Assembly (NCBI RefSeq): GCF_020829685.1
Contig: NZ_JAIVFR010000397.1
Location: 1-6,359 of the forward strand
Source: Nostoc sp. CHAB 5715
Lineage (GTDB): Bacteria > Cyanobacteriota > Cyanobacteriia > Cyanobacteriales > Nostocaceae
DNA length: 6,359 nt
Reading direction: 5' to 3'
Position numbers and translations under genes: made by a program. Positions 1-5,600 of the stretch are shown here, one piece after another (the first letter of the stretch is position 1; every line of letters begins with the position of its first letter). The notes under the pieces are model-generated. The model searched no databases, had not been told where the DNA came from, and was given only the letters and a program-made list of their open reading frames with translations.

Positions 1-610
1 ATAAATATCGCTATACGCACGAGTTATAGTACCTCTAGCATAAAGTTCAGGAGGCGTAAATCCATCAGAAGTTTCCCTAGTTCGGCTTGTAGTTAAAATA
101 TGGTCAAAATCCAGAGCTAAACCAAAATCGATTAACACGGCTTCTAACTGCCCCTCTCGGTTCCGCAACAAGATATTTCCTGGATGCACATCCCGATGAA
201 TCAGTTGATTTTCATGTACAACTATCAGTGCTTCCCCAATTTGCTGAATGTAACGTAGTGCGTCTGGTTCCGAAAGAGTTGGTGGGCGGAGGTCAGCCAA
301 ACTCACGTCATCCACATATTCCATTACCAAACACCAATGCTCTCCTTCCTTGAAAGGTTCAGCAACTTCGACAATATGCTTATGCTGACATCGACTAAGT
401 TTTACCGCCTCCTGCCAAAACATCGTTTCTAATCGTCCGCGTTCTGGCTGGCTTAGAGACGTTAGCAAGTCATCATTTAAGGTTTTAATGACTTGGCGAT
501 CGCCATTCTGATTTTTGACCAAACTAAGTAATGCCAAAGCGTCCTCTTCCCAACTCTCTTTCAATAGTGTATTTTCCACCTTGCAAGCGATCGCCAGCTA
601 TCCAAGCCAT
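1..610 (-). pseudogene. Ser/Thr protein kinase, N-terminal part, frameshifted and cut by window edge
   Basis: This is a Hanks-type Ser/Thr kinase domain that would phosphorylate protein Ser/Thr residues in signalling; its target is unknown. The start is ATG at 610-608 with a GGAG ribosome site 8 nt upstream. The first 28 residues include the P-loop GRGRFGIT, then a TAG at 526-524 stops the frame. One frame over, the domain continues without a stop to base 1. In order it shows VIKT (beta-3 Lys, about residue 42 of the rebuilt protein), a helix-C Glu in FWQEAVKL, the catalytic loop HRDVHPGN (Asp about 140), DFG (about 161-163) and an APE-like TPPE. Removing one G at 524 would restore GIT-YL-VKN, as expected of this family. 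The conserved residues suggest a recent lesion or a sequence error. The shifted frame could also start at GTG 579-577, but that product would lack the P-loop. About 203 codons are visible. The family is certain; whether the gene is dead is not. Confidence 0.85.
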
Positions 611-618
611 CTTTGCAA

Positions 619-622
619 CTCC
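619..622 (-). promoter_or_regulatory. Shine-Dalgarno site of the kinase gene
   Basis: GGAG (minus strand) lies 8 nt before ATG 610-608. It supports that start, which also gives a full kinase N-lobe. Confidence 0.5.
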
Positions 623-663
623 CAAAATACTTTGATTAATTCTCACACAAGTGAATATTGAGA

Positions 664-755
664 AGCTAAGTTAGCTTTGAGCAAGAGAGCGATGTCTGCC
701 TTGAAAAGTTCACATTGGCGGAAGCCGCCGCTACGACGGGCTACGCCTACACTCT
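664..755. repeat. Intergenic palindromic, GC-rich repeat-like stretch
   Basis: The spacer between the divergent kinase and antitoxin genes (611-820) has no gene. It holds two inverted repeats: agctaa-g-ttagct at 664-676 and ggcgg-aag-ccgcc at 717-729. The second is followed by a GC-rich run at 730-750 (ctacgacgggctacgcctac). Similar GC-rich runs with gcgatgtct (689-697) are, as I recall, scattered through Nostoc-type genomes, so this is probably a dispersed repeat fragment. No convincing promoter was found before the antitoxin gene. Confidence 0.4.
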
Positions 756-820
756 TTTCTCCCACACCGTAAAATTGCTAAAGTGAAGTCTAGAATAGGC
801 TTTCACACTGCATAACTTTT

Positions 821-1072
821 ATGACTACTGTCACCTTAGAGCTACCCGAAGAAATATTCTCTGCCCTGCGCCTGTCACCTAATGAGTTTGTCCGTGAATT
901 GCGTTTGGCTGCGGCCATCCACTGGTATGGACGCGGTGAAATTTCCCAAGAGAAAGCAGCTAATATCGCCGATTTAGATAGAACAGATTTTCTCTTGGCT
1001 CTATCCCGTGAACAAATCGATGCCTTCATTGTTGATTTTGATGACTTACAACGGGAATTAGAACGTGGCTGA
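821..1072 (+). CDS. UPF0175 family antitoxin-like protein
   Basis: The 83-aa product matches the UPF0175 family of small proteins, commonly encoded just before a DUF3368/PIN-like toxin and treated as its antitoxin. It starts with a beta-type segment (TTVTLELPEEIF, residues 2-13). A helical part with a helix-turn-helix-like stretch follows (about 38-66, GRGEISQEKAANIADLDRTD), which could bind DNA and repress the pair's own promoter. An acidic C-terminus (about 67-83) could contact the toxin. The ATG at 821 gives the normal family length; no clear Shine-Dalgarno site precedes it. The stop overlaps the next gene by 8 bp, so translation was probably coupled. The gene is intact although its toxin partner is broken. 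The family call is firm; the antitoxin role is inferred from family and neighbour. Confidence 0.82.
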   Translation: MTTVTLELPEEIFSALRLSPNEFVRELRLAAAIHWYGRGEISQEKAANIADLDRTDFLLALSREQIDAFIVDFDDLQRELERG

Positions 1073-1656
1073 ACCACCTGTAATTAATGCTTCACCTCTA
1101 ATTTTTTTATCTAGAAGTAGTTTCCTAGATTTGTTGCAGTTATTGGGTGAAGAAGTTTTAGTTCCATCAACGGTAGCTGTTGAAATTCAGCAAAGAGGCA
1201 CAGAAGACCCGACTGTTACAGCACTTTCACAAACAAACTGGTTAAACCAATTCGCAATTCGCAATTACGTTTTGTGACTCTTATTTAGACCCCGACTAAC
1301 ATACGTTCTGCCCTTCTTAGGCTCTTTACTTAAACCCCCAACTTTTGTTAACAGTTGTGGAAGCACCTCTAACTCCTGAGATTATCCAATCTTGGGATTT
1401 AGGTAAAGGCGAATCATCTGTTTTGACTTGGGCGTATACTCACCCTGGTACAGAAGCAATTATGGATGATCTTGCGGCTCGTAGATGTGCAGCAGTACTG
1501 GGGATTCCTGTGCGAGGAACACTAGGTATAGTTTTGACAGCAAAGCAACGTGGCAAAATAACAATGGCACGACCAATCATAGAGAATTTACGCTCATCAG
1601 GAATGTATCTTTCTGACCGTGCGATCAATCAAGCACTGGCATTAGTTGACGAGTAG
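1065..1656 (+). pseudogene. DUF3368 / PIN-like toxin, split by a 106-bp insertion
   Basis: This is the toxin half of a UPF0175/DUF3368 pair; the family belongs to the PIN-like fold, so an RNase role is expected but not shown here. It starts at GTG 1065, overlapping the antitoxin by 8 bp. The first part (to TNWL, codon 60 at 1242-1244) carries the N-terminal motif VINASPLI (6-13). The reading then runs into foreign sequence and stops at 1275-1277. Family-like sequence resumes at ACA 1351 (TVVEAPLTPE) and ends at TAG 1654-1656. It includes LGKGESSVL (Glu81 of the rebuilt protein) and MDDLAARRC (Asp99, Asp100), the acidic residues expected of a PIN-like site. Deleting 106 bp restores one 161-aa frame of normal family length. 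As it stands, only a 70-aa fragment could come from the GTG start, so the toxin is very probably inactive. A separate C-terminal fragment could start at TTG 1345. Confidence 0.85.
1246..1346. mobile_element. 101-bp insertion with 5-bp GTTAA direct repeats inside the toxin gene
   Basis: The sequence gttaa occurs at 1241-1245 and again at 1347-1351, exactly at the two edges of the break in the toxin gene. This looks like a 5-bp target duplication around a 101-bp insert. The insert starts with three tandem heptamers (aattcgc, aattcgc, aattacg; 1249-1269, the first beginning inside ccaattcgc). I see no coding sequence and no matching terminal inverted repeats. It could be a leftover of a larger element that has lost its middle, or a small non-autonomous element. 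The disruption and the direct repeat are seen directly; the mechanism is inferred. Confidence 0.6.
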
Positions 1657-1663
1657 TAAGCGA
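1655..1663. repeat. 9-bp flanking direct repeat, left copy
   Basis: The sequence agtaagcga here is repeated exactly at 1869-1877, on either side of the MITE-like element. It is the probable target site duplication. It overlaps the stop codon of the toxin gene (1654-1656), so the element landed at the very end of that gene. Confidence 0.7.
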
Positions 1664-1868
1664 CATACGTGTCAACTTAACGTAAAAGTCATGTCCCGCA
1701 AGGAACTGAAGTTCCTTGCTAATAGCAAAAGTCATCTGAAGATGACTAAATAATCCGAAAAATTTTTAGTCTACTTCAGTAGACTTTAGCTATAAGCCCT
1801 GAAATTCATTTCTGGGCGGGCGTGGAAGCCAACAGTTAAGCCATTTCTAGCTTAAGTTGACACGTATA
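1664..1868. mobile_element. MITE-like non-autonomous element with 16-bp inverted ends
   Basis: The element is about 205 bp long. Its ends are perfect 16-bp inverted repeats: atacgtgtcaacttaa at 1665-1680 and its reverse complement at 1852-1867. A 9-bp direct repeat (agtaagcga) flanks it at 1655-1663 and 1869-1877. There is no open reading frame of note, so it would need a transposase supplied elsewhere. Four hairpins fill the interior: 1698-1719 (9-bp stem), 1730-1747 (7-bp), 1768-1785 (7-bp) and 1796-1817 (4+4 with one mismatch). All have a TGAA or TTCA loop. The parent insertion sequence family cannot be assigned from this window; the 9-bp duplication only narrows it. It occupies most of the 285-bp gap between the toxin and Uma2 genes. 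Confidence 0.85.
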
Positions 1869-1877
1869 AGTAAGCGA
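1869..1877. repeat. 9-bp flanking direct repeat, right copy
   Basis: This is an exact copy of agtaagcga from 1655-1663, directly outside the right inverted repeat. Its end overlaps the HIP1 octamer at 1874-1881. Confidence 0.7.
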
Positions 1878-1881
1878 TCGC
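1874..1881. repeat. HIP1 octamer (one of six)
   Basis: GCGATCGC is the cyanobacterial HIP1 palindrome. Exact copies lie at 496-503, 587-594, 1874-1881, 4149-4156, 4627-4634 and 5859-5866. That is about one per kb, against a random expectation near one per 65 kb. Five of the six lie inside coding sequence. Confidence 0.9.
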
Positions 1882-1930
1882 CCCATCTCCCCTTCCACTG
1901 CTAAACTAAAAAACAACCCTTACTCCTGCA

Positions 1931-1934
1931 AAGG
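1931..1934 (+). promoter_or_regulatory. Shine-Dalgarno-like site of the Uma2 gene
   Basis: AAGG lies 7 nt before ATG 1942. It is weak but well placed and supports that start. It sits to the right of the MITE, so the gene keeps its own ribosome site. Confidence 0.4.
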
Positions 1935-1941
1935 TAACCTT

Positions 1942-2684
1942 ATGACCTCTGCAACCGATTTATCCACCGACCTCACCCCGTTTCCAGACCATACACAACT
2001 TCCTGAGTCTGACGGTACATTCGTGAAAAACTTTCAGGAACATCCCCAAAGCATTCTCCTAACCGACTCAATTAAACCGATATTGCAAAAACGTCATCCT
2101 GATGGGCAATACTGCATTGGTCAAGATAGCGGTATCTACTGGCGGATGACTGACCCCCAGAAAAAGGCGCAGAAGCACCAGACTGGTTTTATGTAGGCAA
2201 TGTACCACCTACTTTGAATGGACAAACGCGCAGGTCTTATGTATTATGGCGAGAGTTTATTGCCCCATTGATTGCATTGGAATTCGTTTCTGGGGATGGT
2301 AGTGAGGAGCGAGATAAAACTCCTTGGAAGGGGAAATTTTGGATTTACGAGCAAGTCATTCGTCCTCCCTTCTATGGCATTTATGAAGTGAATAAAGCCA
2401 GTGTGGCAGTTTATGAATTAATTGGTGGACAATATCAGTTATTAGCAGCAAATGAACGCGGACATTATCCTATACCTCCTTTAGGGGTGGAGTTAGGTCT
2501 ATGGCAGGGACAATATCAGAATATGAAATTACCTTGGCTACGCTGGTGGGATTTACAAGGTAATTTGTTGTTGACGGGCGAAGAAAGAGCCGAACAAGAA
2601 CATCAAAGAGCCGAGCAAGAACGTCAAAGAGCAGAACGCCTAGCTGCTCAATTGCGCTCTCTAGGCATTGAACCAGACGCATAA
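1942..2684 (+). pseudogene. Uma2 / DUF820 family protein, frameshifted
   Basis: Uma2 proteins share a restriction-endonuclease-like fold and are very numerous in cyanobacteria; their biological role is not settled. The first frame runs from ATG 1942 to TAG 2194-2196 and stays family-like to YWRMTDP. From about 2157 the family sequence continues in the -1 frame (AEAPDWFYVGNVPPTLNG, then LEFVSGDGSEERDKTP) to TAA 2682-2684. One C missing from the run at 2154-2158 explains the break: adding it gives DPPEKGAEAPDW and a 247-aa protein. The stretch IALEFVSGDGSEERD and the later KGKFWIYEQV may form the nuclease-like core. Residues near the C-terminus form a charged coiled coil of heptads (RAEQEHQ, RAEQERQ, RAERLAA). 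The gene ends 17 bp from the convergent cupB. A programmed -1 shift at AAA AAG (2161-2166) is possible but less likely than a mutation or sequence error. Confidence 0.8.
2586..2648 (+). repeat. Three 21-bp in-frame repeats encoding coiled-coil heptads
   Basis: Units at 2586-2606, 2607-2627 and 2628-2648 each encode seven residues: RAEQEHQ, RAEQERQ and the diverged RAERLAA. The first two units differ at only two bases. They lie at the C-terminus of the Uma2 gene and probably expand and contract by slippage. Confidence 0.8.
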
Positions 2685-2701
2685 TTTTGAGTAAAAGTCA
2701 A

Positions 2702-3832
2702 CTATTTATTCACGTCTAGCAACCGGGAAGTTTCTAAGCGACTCATCCACTTTGCGAAATAAACTCGATTCGCTTTTTCCTCGGATGGATCTTTAGTATC
2801 TATTGGATAAGGCGCTAGTCCTAAAATCGCTGCTGTGGTTACGCAAAACATCGATTTTTGGAAAGTCATACAAATTTGCACTCGCAAATCATCTTCACCC
2901 CGAAGACTGCGACGATAAATTTCATGCAAGTACTCTGGAAGATAATGACGCATATCTTGCATCAACAAGGTAGGAGGAATACCTGCACCGCCGATGGGCA
3001 AAGGATCGGCGTATAATGCGCCATACTGGAATCGACTTTGATCTGGGGATATTTGATAAGCTTGGGCGTTGTATGAAACTGTGCCGTGGAAAGGTGTTCC
3101 TCTAAAGAAAACTGCTTCTACATAAGGTATTGCTGTGTCTGCCAAGAAAGTCAAACCAACGTCTTCAGGAATGATTTCATAGAGTTTTTCCCGAACTTTG
3201 ACAGTGTAGGTAATTGGCTTGGATGCATTTTCCACTAACCCTGCTTTAATATGGTCTACAATTTGGGGAATTGATTTGATTTCGCCTTTGTCGTAGCGGT
3301 CTGATAAGCTGAGGAAAATATCAGCCATGACTCGCCAAAATTGACCTAAACCAGTGTAGTAAGCAGAAACGCGTAACTGCTCAGTCAAAAAGTCTGGAAA
3401 CAGTTGGTTAATGCCTAAAATTAAAGGATTATTTTTAAATTTAGCTGTGATGACAGCTTTCGCTCTTTCTTGAAATTCTTTTGTATCTAAATATGTATCT
3501 AAACCGCCGCCACCGTGCCACATCATGCCTTTCATGCAATATTCGGCATATTCAAAATTAATGCGATCGTGCCACCAGTGACGAAGTAATTTCTGAAAAG
3601 ATACTTCTCCATTAAAGTATTTAAAAAATGGGAAAAATACTAAAAACTGATGTTCGGCAATATAATTCAGATTTATTGAATAGGCATCTATAACTACACC
3701 ATAGCTTTTGAGAATACCAACTACTTCCACCACATTTTCTGGACTATCGGAAAGTAATGCCTGTCCTGTTTGCAGGCGTTCAATAAACTCAGGCAAAGGT
3801 TCGTTTGTGAATTTCTTTCTAATAGTTACCAT
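2702..3832 (-). CDS. cupB: CO2 hydration protein CupB (ChpX/ChpY family)
   Basis: The 376-aa product belongs to the cyanobacterial CO2 hydration protein family (CupA/CupB). It is the subunit of a specialised NDH-1 complex that turns CO2 into bicarbonate on the cytoplasmic side of the thylakoid membrane, driven by electron flow. The segment RHWWHDRINFEYAEYC (84-99) holds His85 and Arg90. Their spacing matches the zinc-site His/Arg pair I recall from CupA (His130/Arg135), and His85 is one off the CupB His86 I recall. MMWHGGGG (103-110) follows. CupB is favoured over CupA by the short N-terminus and by the lack of a following cupS. The start ATG 3832-3830 has GGAG 8 nt upstream. The gene is third in ndhF-ndhD-cupB, 160 bp after ndhD, and reads as intact. 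The family is very sure; CupB rather than CupA is likely. Confidence 0.9.
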   Translation of the reverse strand: MVTIRKKFTNEPLPEFIERLQTGQALLSDSPENVVEVVGILKSYGVVIDAYSINLNYIAEHQFLVFFPFFKYFNGEVSFQKLLRHWWHDRINFEYAEYCMKGMMWHGGGGLDTYLDTKEFQERAKAVITAKFKNNPLILGINQLFPDFLTEQLRVSAYYTGLGQFWRVMADIFLSLSDRYDKGEIKSIPQIVDHIKAGLVENASKPITYTVKVREKLYEIIPEDVGLTFLADTAIPYVEAVFFRGTPFHGTVSYNAQAYQISPDQSRFQYGALYADPLPIGGAGIPPTLLMQDMRHYLPEYLHEIYRRSLRGEDDLRVQICMTFQKSMFCVTTAAILGLAPYPIDTKDPSEEKANRVYFAKWMSRLETSRLLDVNK

Positions 3833-3840
3833 TGCGATTT

Positions 3841-3844
3841 CTCC
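3841..3844 (-). promoter_or_regulatory. Shine-Dalgarno site of cupB
   Basis: GGAG (minus strand) stands 8 nt before ATG 3832-3830 and fixes the cupB start. cupB thus has its own ribosome site despite the repeat-filled spacer upstream. Confidence 0.6.
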
Positions 3845-3876
3845 ATAAAGTATAGGGCATTGAGAGTTAGGAGTAG

Positions 3877-3910
3877 AGACGCGATTAATCGCGTCTGTAC
3901 AGGAGTTAGG
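3877..3910 (-). repeat. 34-bp repeat unit with 20-bp perfect palindrome, single copy
   Basis: The palindrome agacgcgattaatcgcgtct occupies 3877-3896 and is followed by gtacaggagttagg. The whole 34-bp unit is an exact reverse complement of the two tandem units at 5601-5634 and 5635-5668. It lies in the cupB-ndhD spacer, so in operon mRNA it could fold into a hairpin of up to 8 bp with a 4-nt loop. No T run follows, so it does not look like an ordinary terminator. Confidence 0.85.
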
Positions 3911-3915
3911 AATTA

Positions 3916-3943
3916 GGAGTTTGGAGTTTGGAGTTTGGAGTTA
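3916..3943. repeat. Tandem heptamer array, 4 copies of ggagttt
   Basis: The units are ggagttt at 3916-3922, 3923-3929 and 3930-3936, with ggagtta at 3937-3943. This is a short tandem repeat of the 7-bp class common in filamentous cyanobacteria. It lies in the cupB-ndhD spacer. Confidence 0.85.
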
Positions 3944-3949
3944 TTCTTC

Positions 3950-3985
3950 CTCATCCCCCTCATCTCCCTCATCTCCCTCATCTCC
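3950..3985. repeat. Tandem 9-mer array, 4 copies of ctcatctcc
   Basis: The units are ctcatcccc (3950-3958) and ctcatctcc at 3959-3967, 3968-3976 and 3977-3985. A related cattcccc-type repeat follows (about 3986-4014) and reaches into the end of ndhD. In the operon mRNA this reads as a purine-rich ggagatgag series. Confidence 0.85.
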
Positions 3986-3992
3986 CCATTCC

Positions 3993-5498
3993 CTACTCCC
4001 CATTCCCCATTCTCTTATGCAAGGACACTGTTGCTACTACGTTTTGGGTATTCACCATTGCTGTAATTGTTGGTTCAGTCCAGCGCACTAACCAACCAGG
4101 TTGAATGCCGAAAATCACAATCAGCACAGCTAAAATTGCAGCTGGGCCGCGATCGCTCCAATACACCCGTGGTAAGTTGACAACAGGTGAAGATAAGCGA
4201 CCAAAAAAGGCGCGGTTAACAAGTAATAGGAAGTAAACCGCTGTTAAACCCGTACCAATCATGCACAGCAGTGTTTGTACTGGAAAAACTGCAAAACTAC
4301 CCCGATAAACTACGAATTCGGAAATAAATCCTAACATTCCCGGTATACCTGCGCTGGCCATGACTCCGACAATCATCAAGCTACCGATTACTGGCATACC
4401 CCGTTCTGGGTTCAGCAGTCCTCTGATGATTTCTAAATCGCGGCTGCCAGCTTTTTTATACACAACGCCCACCAGCAAAAACAGCATTGCAGAAATCAAG
4501 CCGTGGCTAATCATTTGCATGACAGCACCCAACACACTTAAAGGTGTAGCCGCCGCCGCCGCTAAAAGTACGTAGCCCATGTGTCCAATGGAACTGTACG
4601 CCACCATTTTTTTCATATCGGTTTGGGCGATCGCACAGGATGCACCATACAGTACACTTATTACTGCCCAAGTCGCTAACCAAGGAGCCACATAAGCCCA
4701 AGCTTCTGGTAACAAGTTCATCCCAAACCGCAGTAAGCCATAAGTTCCCAACTTTAACAACACTCCAGCCAACAGCACAGAAATTGGTGTGGAAGCTTCA
4801 ACGTGAGCATCTGGTAACCAAGTATGGAAGGGAACTAAGGGAATTTTAATTCCGAAACCTACCAAAATTCCCCCTAGCAGTAAAAGCTGTGTCGCTAGAG
4901 GTAGAGTCGTAGGGTTCAAGGTTGCTAGTGCAAAGCTTGAGGAACCACTCAGCCAAACCATACCGAGGAAACTTGCCAAAATCAAGATTCCCGAAACGGC
5001 GGTATAAATGAGAAATTTTGTTGCAGCATAACCCCGCTTGGCCCCACCCCAAATAGCTATCAACAGATATAGCGGGATTAGTTCCAATTCGTAAAATAGG
5101 AAAAATAGCAGTAAATCCTGTGCTAGAAAAGCTCCAGTCACCCCAGCGCTTAATAATAGTATTAAAGAGTAATAAAATTTAGGACGCTGAAGGGATTCAT
5201 CGCTGCTGTAGATGGCAATGCAAGTTAACAGTGCATTTAAAATCAGCAGAGGCAAAGATAAACCATCTATTCCCAGGTTATAGTTTAAACCTAAGACATC
5301 TATCCAAGGCAGAGACTCGGCAAACTGTTGAGTGATTTCCCCTGGATGGAACTGAATTGCTAGTATGATTGTCCACAAGAAAGCGATACTGGCAAAGACT
5401 AAAGCCACCCCACGGGCAAATTTACCATTGATGCCAGAGGGCGAGAAACCAATTAAAGCTGCGCCGATTAACGGCACTAGAATTAAAACACTAAGCAT
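3993..5498 (-). CDS. ndhD4: NAD(P)H-quinone oxidoreductase subunit 4 (NdhD4 type)
   Basis: The 501-aa multi-spanning membrane protein is of the NdhD/NuoM (Mrp antiporter-like) family, a proton-pumping subunit of thylakoid NDH-1. Channel residues are present: Glu137 in FYELELIP (NuoM Glu144), Lys218 in GFGIKIPLVPFHTWLP (Lys234), HVEASTP at 232-238, Lys249 in LLKLGTYG (Lys265) and Glu394 in GFISEF (Glu407). About 14 hydrophobic segments fit the family. ATG 5498-5496 opens directly into the first helix (MLSVLILVPLIG) and gives normal length, though no Shine-Dalgarno site is seen. It sits between ndhF and cupB; in such operons the NdhD/NdhF pair docks the Cup protein. The D4 label rests on the cupB call. 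The last residues (RMGNGE) and the stop come from cattcccc-type repeat DNA, so the C-terminal tail looks newly acquired. Confidence 0.92.
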   Translation of the reverse strand: MLSVLILVPLIGAALIGFSPSGINGKFARGVALVFASIAFLWTIILAIQFHPGEITQQFAESLPWIDVLGLNYNLGIDGLSLPLLILNALLTCIAIYSSDESLQRPKFYYSLILLLSAGVTGAFLAQDLLLFFLFYELELIPLYLLIAIWGGAKRGYAATKFLIYTAVSGILILASFLGMVWLSGSSSFALATLNPTTLPLATQLLLLGGILVGFGIKIPLVPFHTWLPDAHVEASTPISVLLAGVLLKLGTYGLLRFGMNLLPEAWAYVAPWLATWAVISVLYGASCAIAQTDMKKMVAYSSIGHMGYVLLAAAAATPLSVLGAVMQMISHGLISAMLFLLVGVVYKKAGSRDLEIIRGLLNPERGMPVIGSLMIVGVMASAGIPGMLGFISEFVVYRGSFAVFPVQTLLCMIGTGLTAVYFLLLVNRAFFGRLSSPVVNLPRVYWSDRGPAAILAVLIVIFGIQPGWLVRWTEPTITAMVNTQNVVATVSLHKRMGNGE

Positions 5499-5520
5499 AG
5501 ACGGAATTCAGGTTAGGGGA

Positions 5521-5582
5521 GCAGGGGGAGCAGGGGGAGCAGGGGAGCAGGGGGAGCAGGGGGAGCAGGGGGAGCAGGGGGA
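5521..5582. repeat. G-rich tandem array, 7 copies of gcaggggga
   Basis: Seven consecutive units lie at 5521-5582. Six are gcaggggga and the third (5539-5546) lacks one G. A diverged ttagggga precedes them. On the plus strand this gives at least seven runs of 4-5 G separated by 4-nt AGCA linkers (the G-run boundaries vary), a pattern able to form G-quadruplexes. The plus strand is the template for the minus-strand ndhF-ndhD-cupB transcript, whose RNA would be C-rich here. The array starts 23 bp upstream of the ndhD start codon. Confidence 0.9.
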
Positions 5583-5600
5583 GAATAAAAACTTTTAACT

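Noticed and set aside
519..530. Programmed +1 frameshift in the kinase, like that in prfB
   Set aside because: The stop is preceded by ACT rather than a slippery CTT-like codon, there is no upstream Shine-Dalgarno stimulator, and the family sequence is better restored by deleting one G.
790..1077. 95-codon open frame on the minus strand opposite the antitoxin gene
   Set aside because: Its product is basic and Ser-rich with no recognisable family, and it lies fully opposite a clear UPF0175 gene. It is a shadow frame.
2685..2701. Shared terminator between the convergent Uma2 gene and cupB
   Set aside because: The 17-bp gap has no inverted repeat with a T run.
2702..3832. CupA with an inducible ndhF3-ndhD3-cupA-cupS operon
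   Set aside because: The protein is shorter than CupA as I recall it, and no cupS follows; a convergent Uma2 gene lies there instead.
3877..3985. Possible CRISPR array from clustered repeats
   Set aside because: The repeats are short tandem units with no unique spacers of even length, and no cas genes are present.
4360..5052. Several short open frames on both strands within ndhD
   Set aside because: All are inside or opposite the strongly conserved NdhD frame and show no family features.
5365..5598. Plus-strand open frame with a collagen-like GEQGEQ tail
   Set aside because: It is antisense to the start of ndhD, and the Gly-Glu-Gln tail is just the translation of the G-rich 9-bp repeat.
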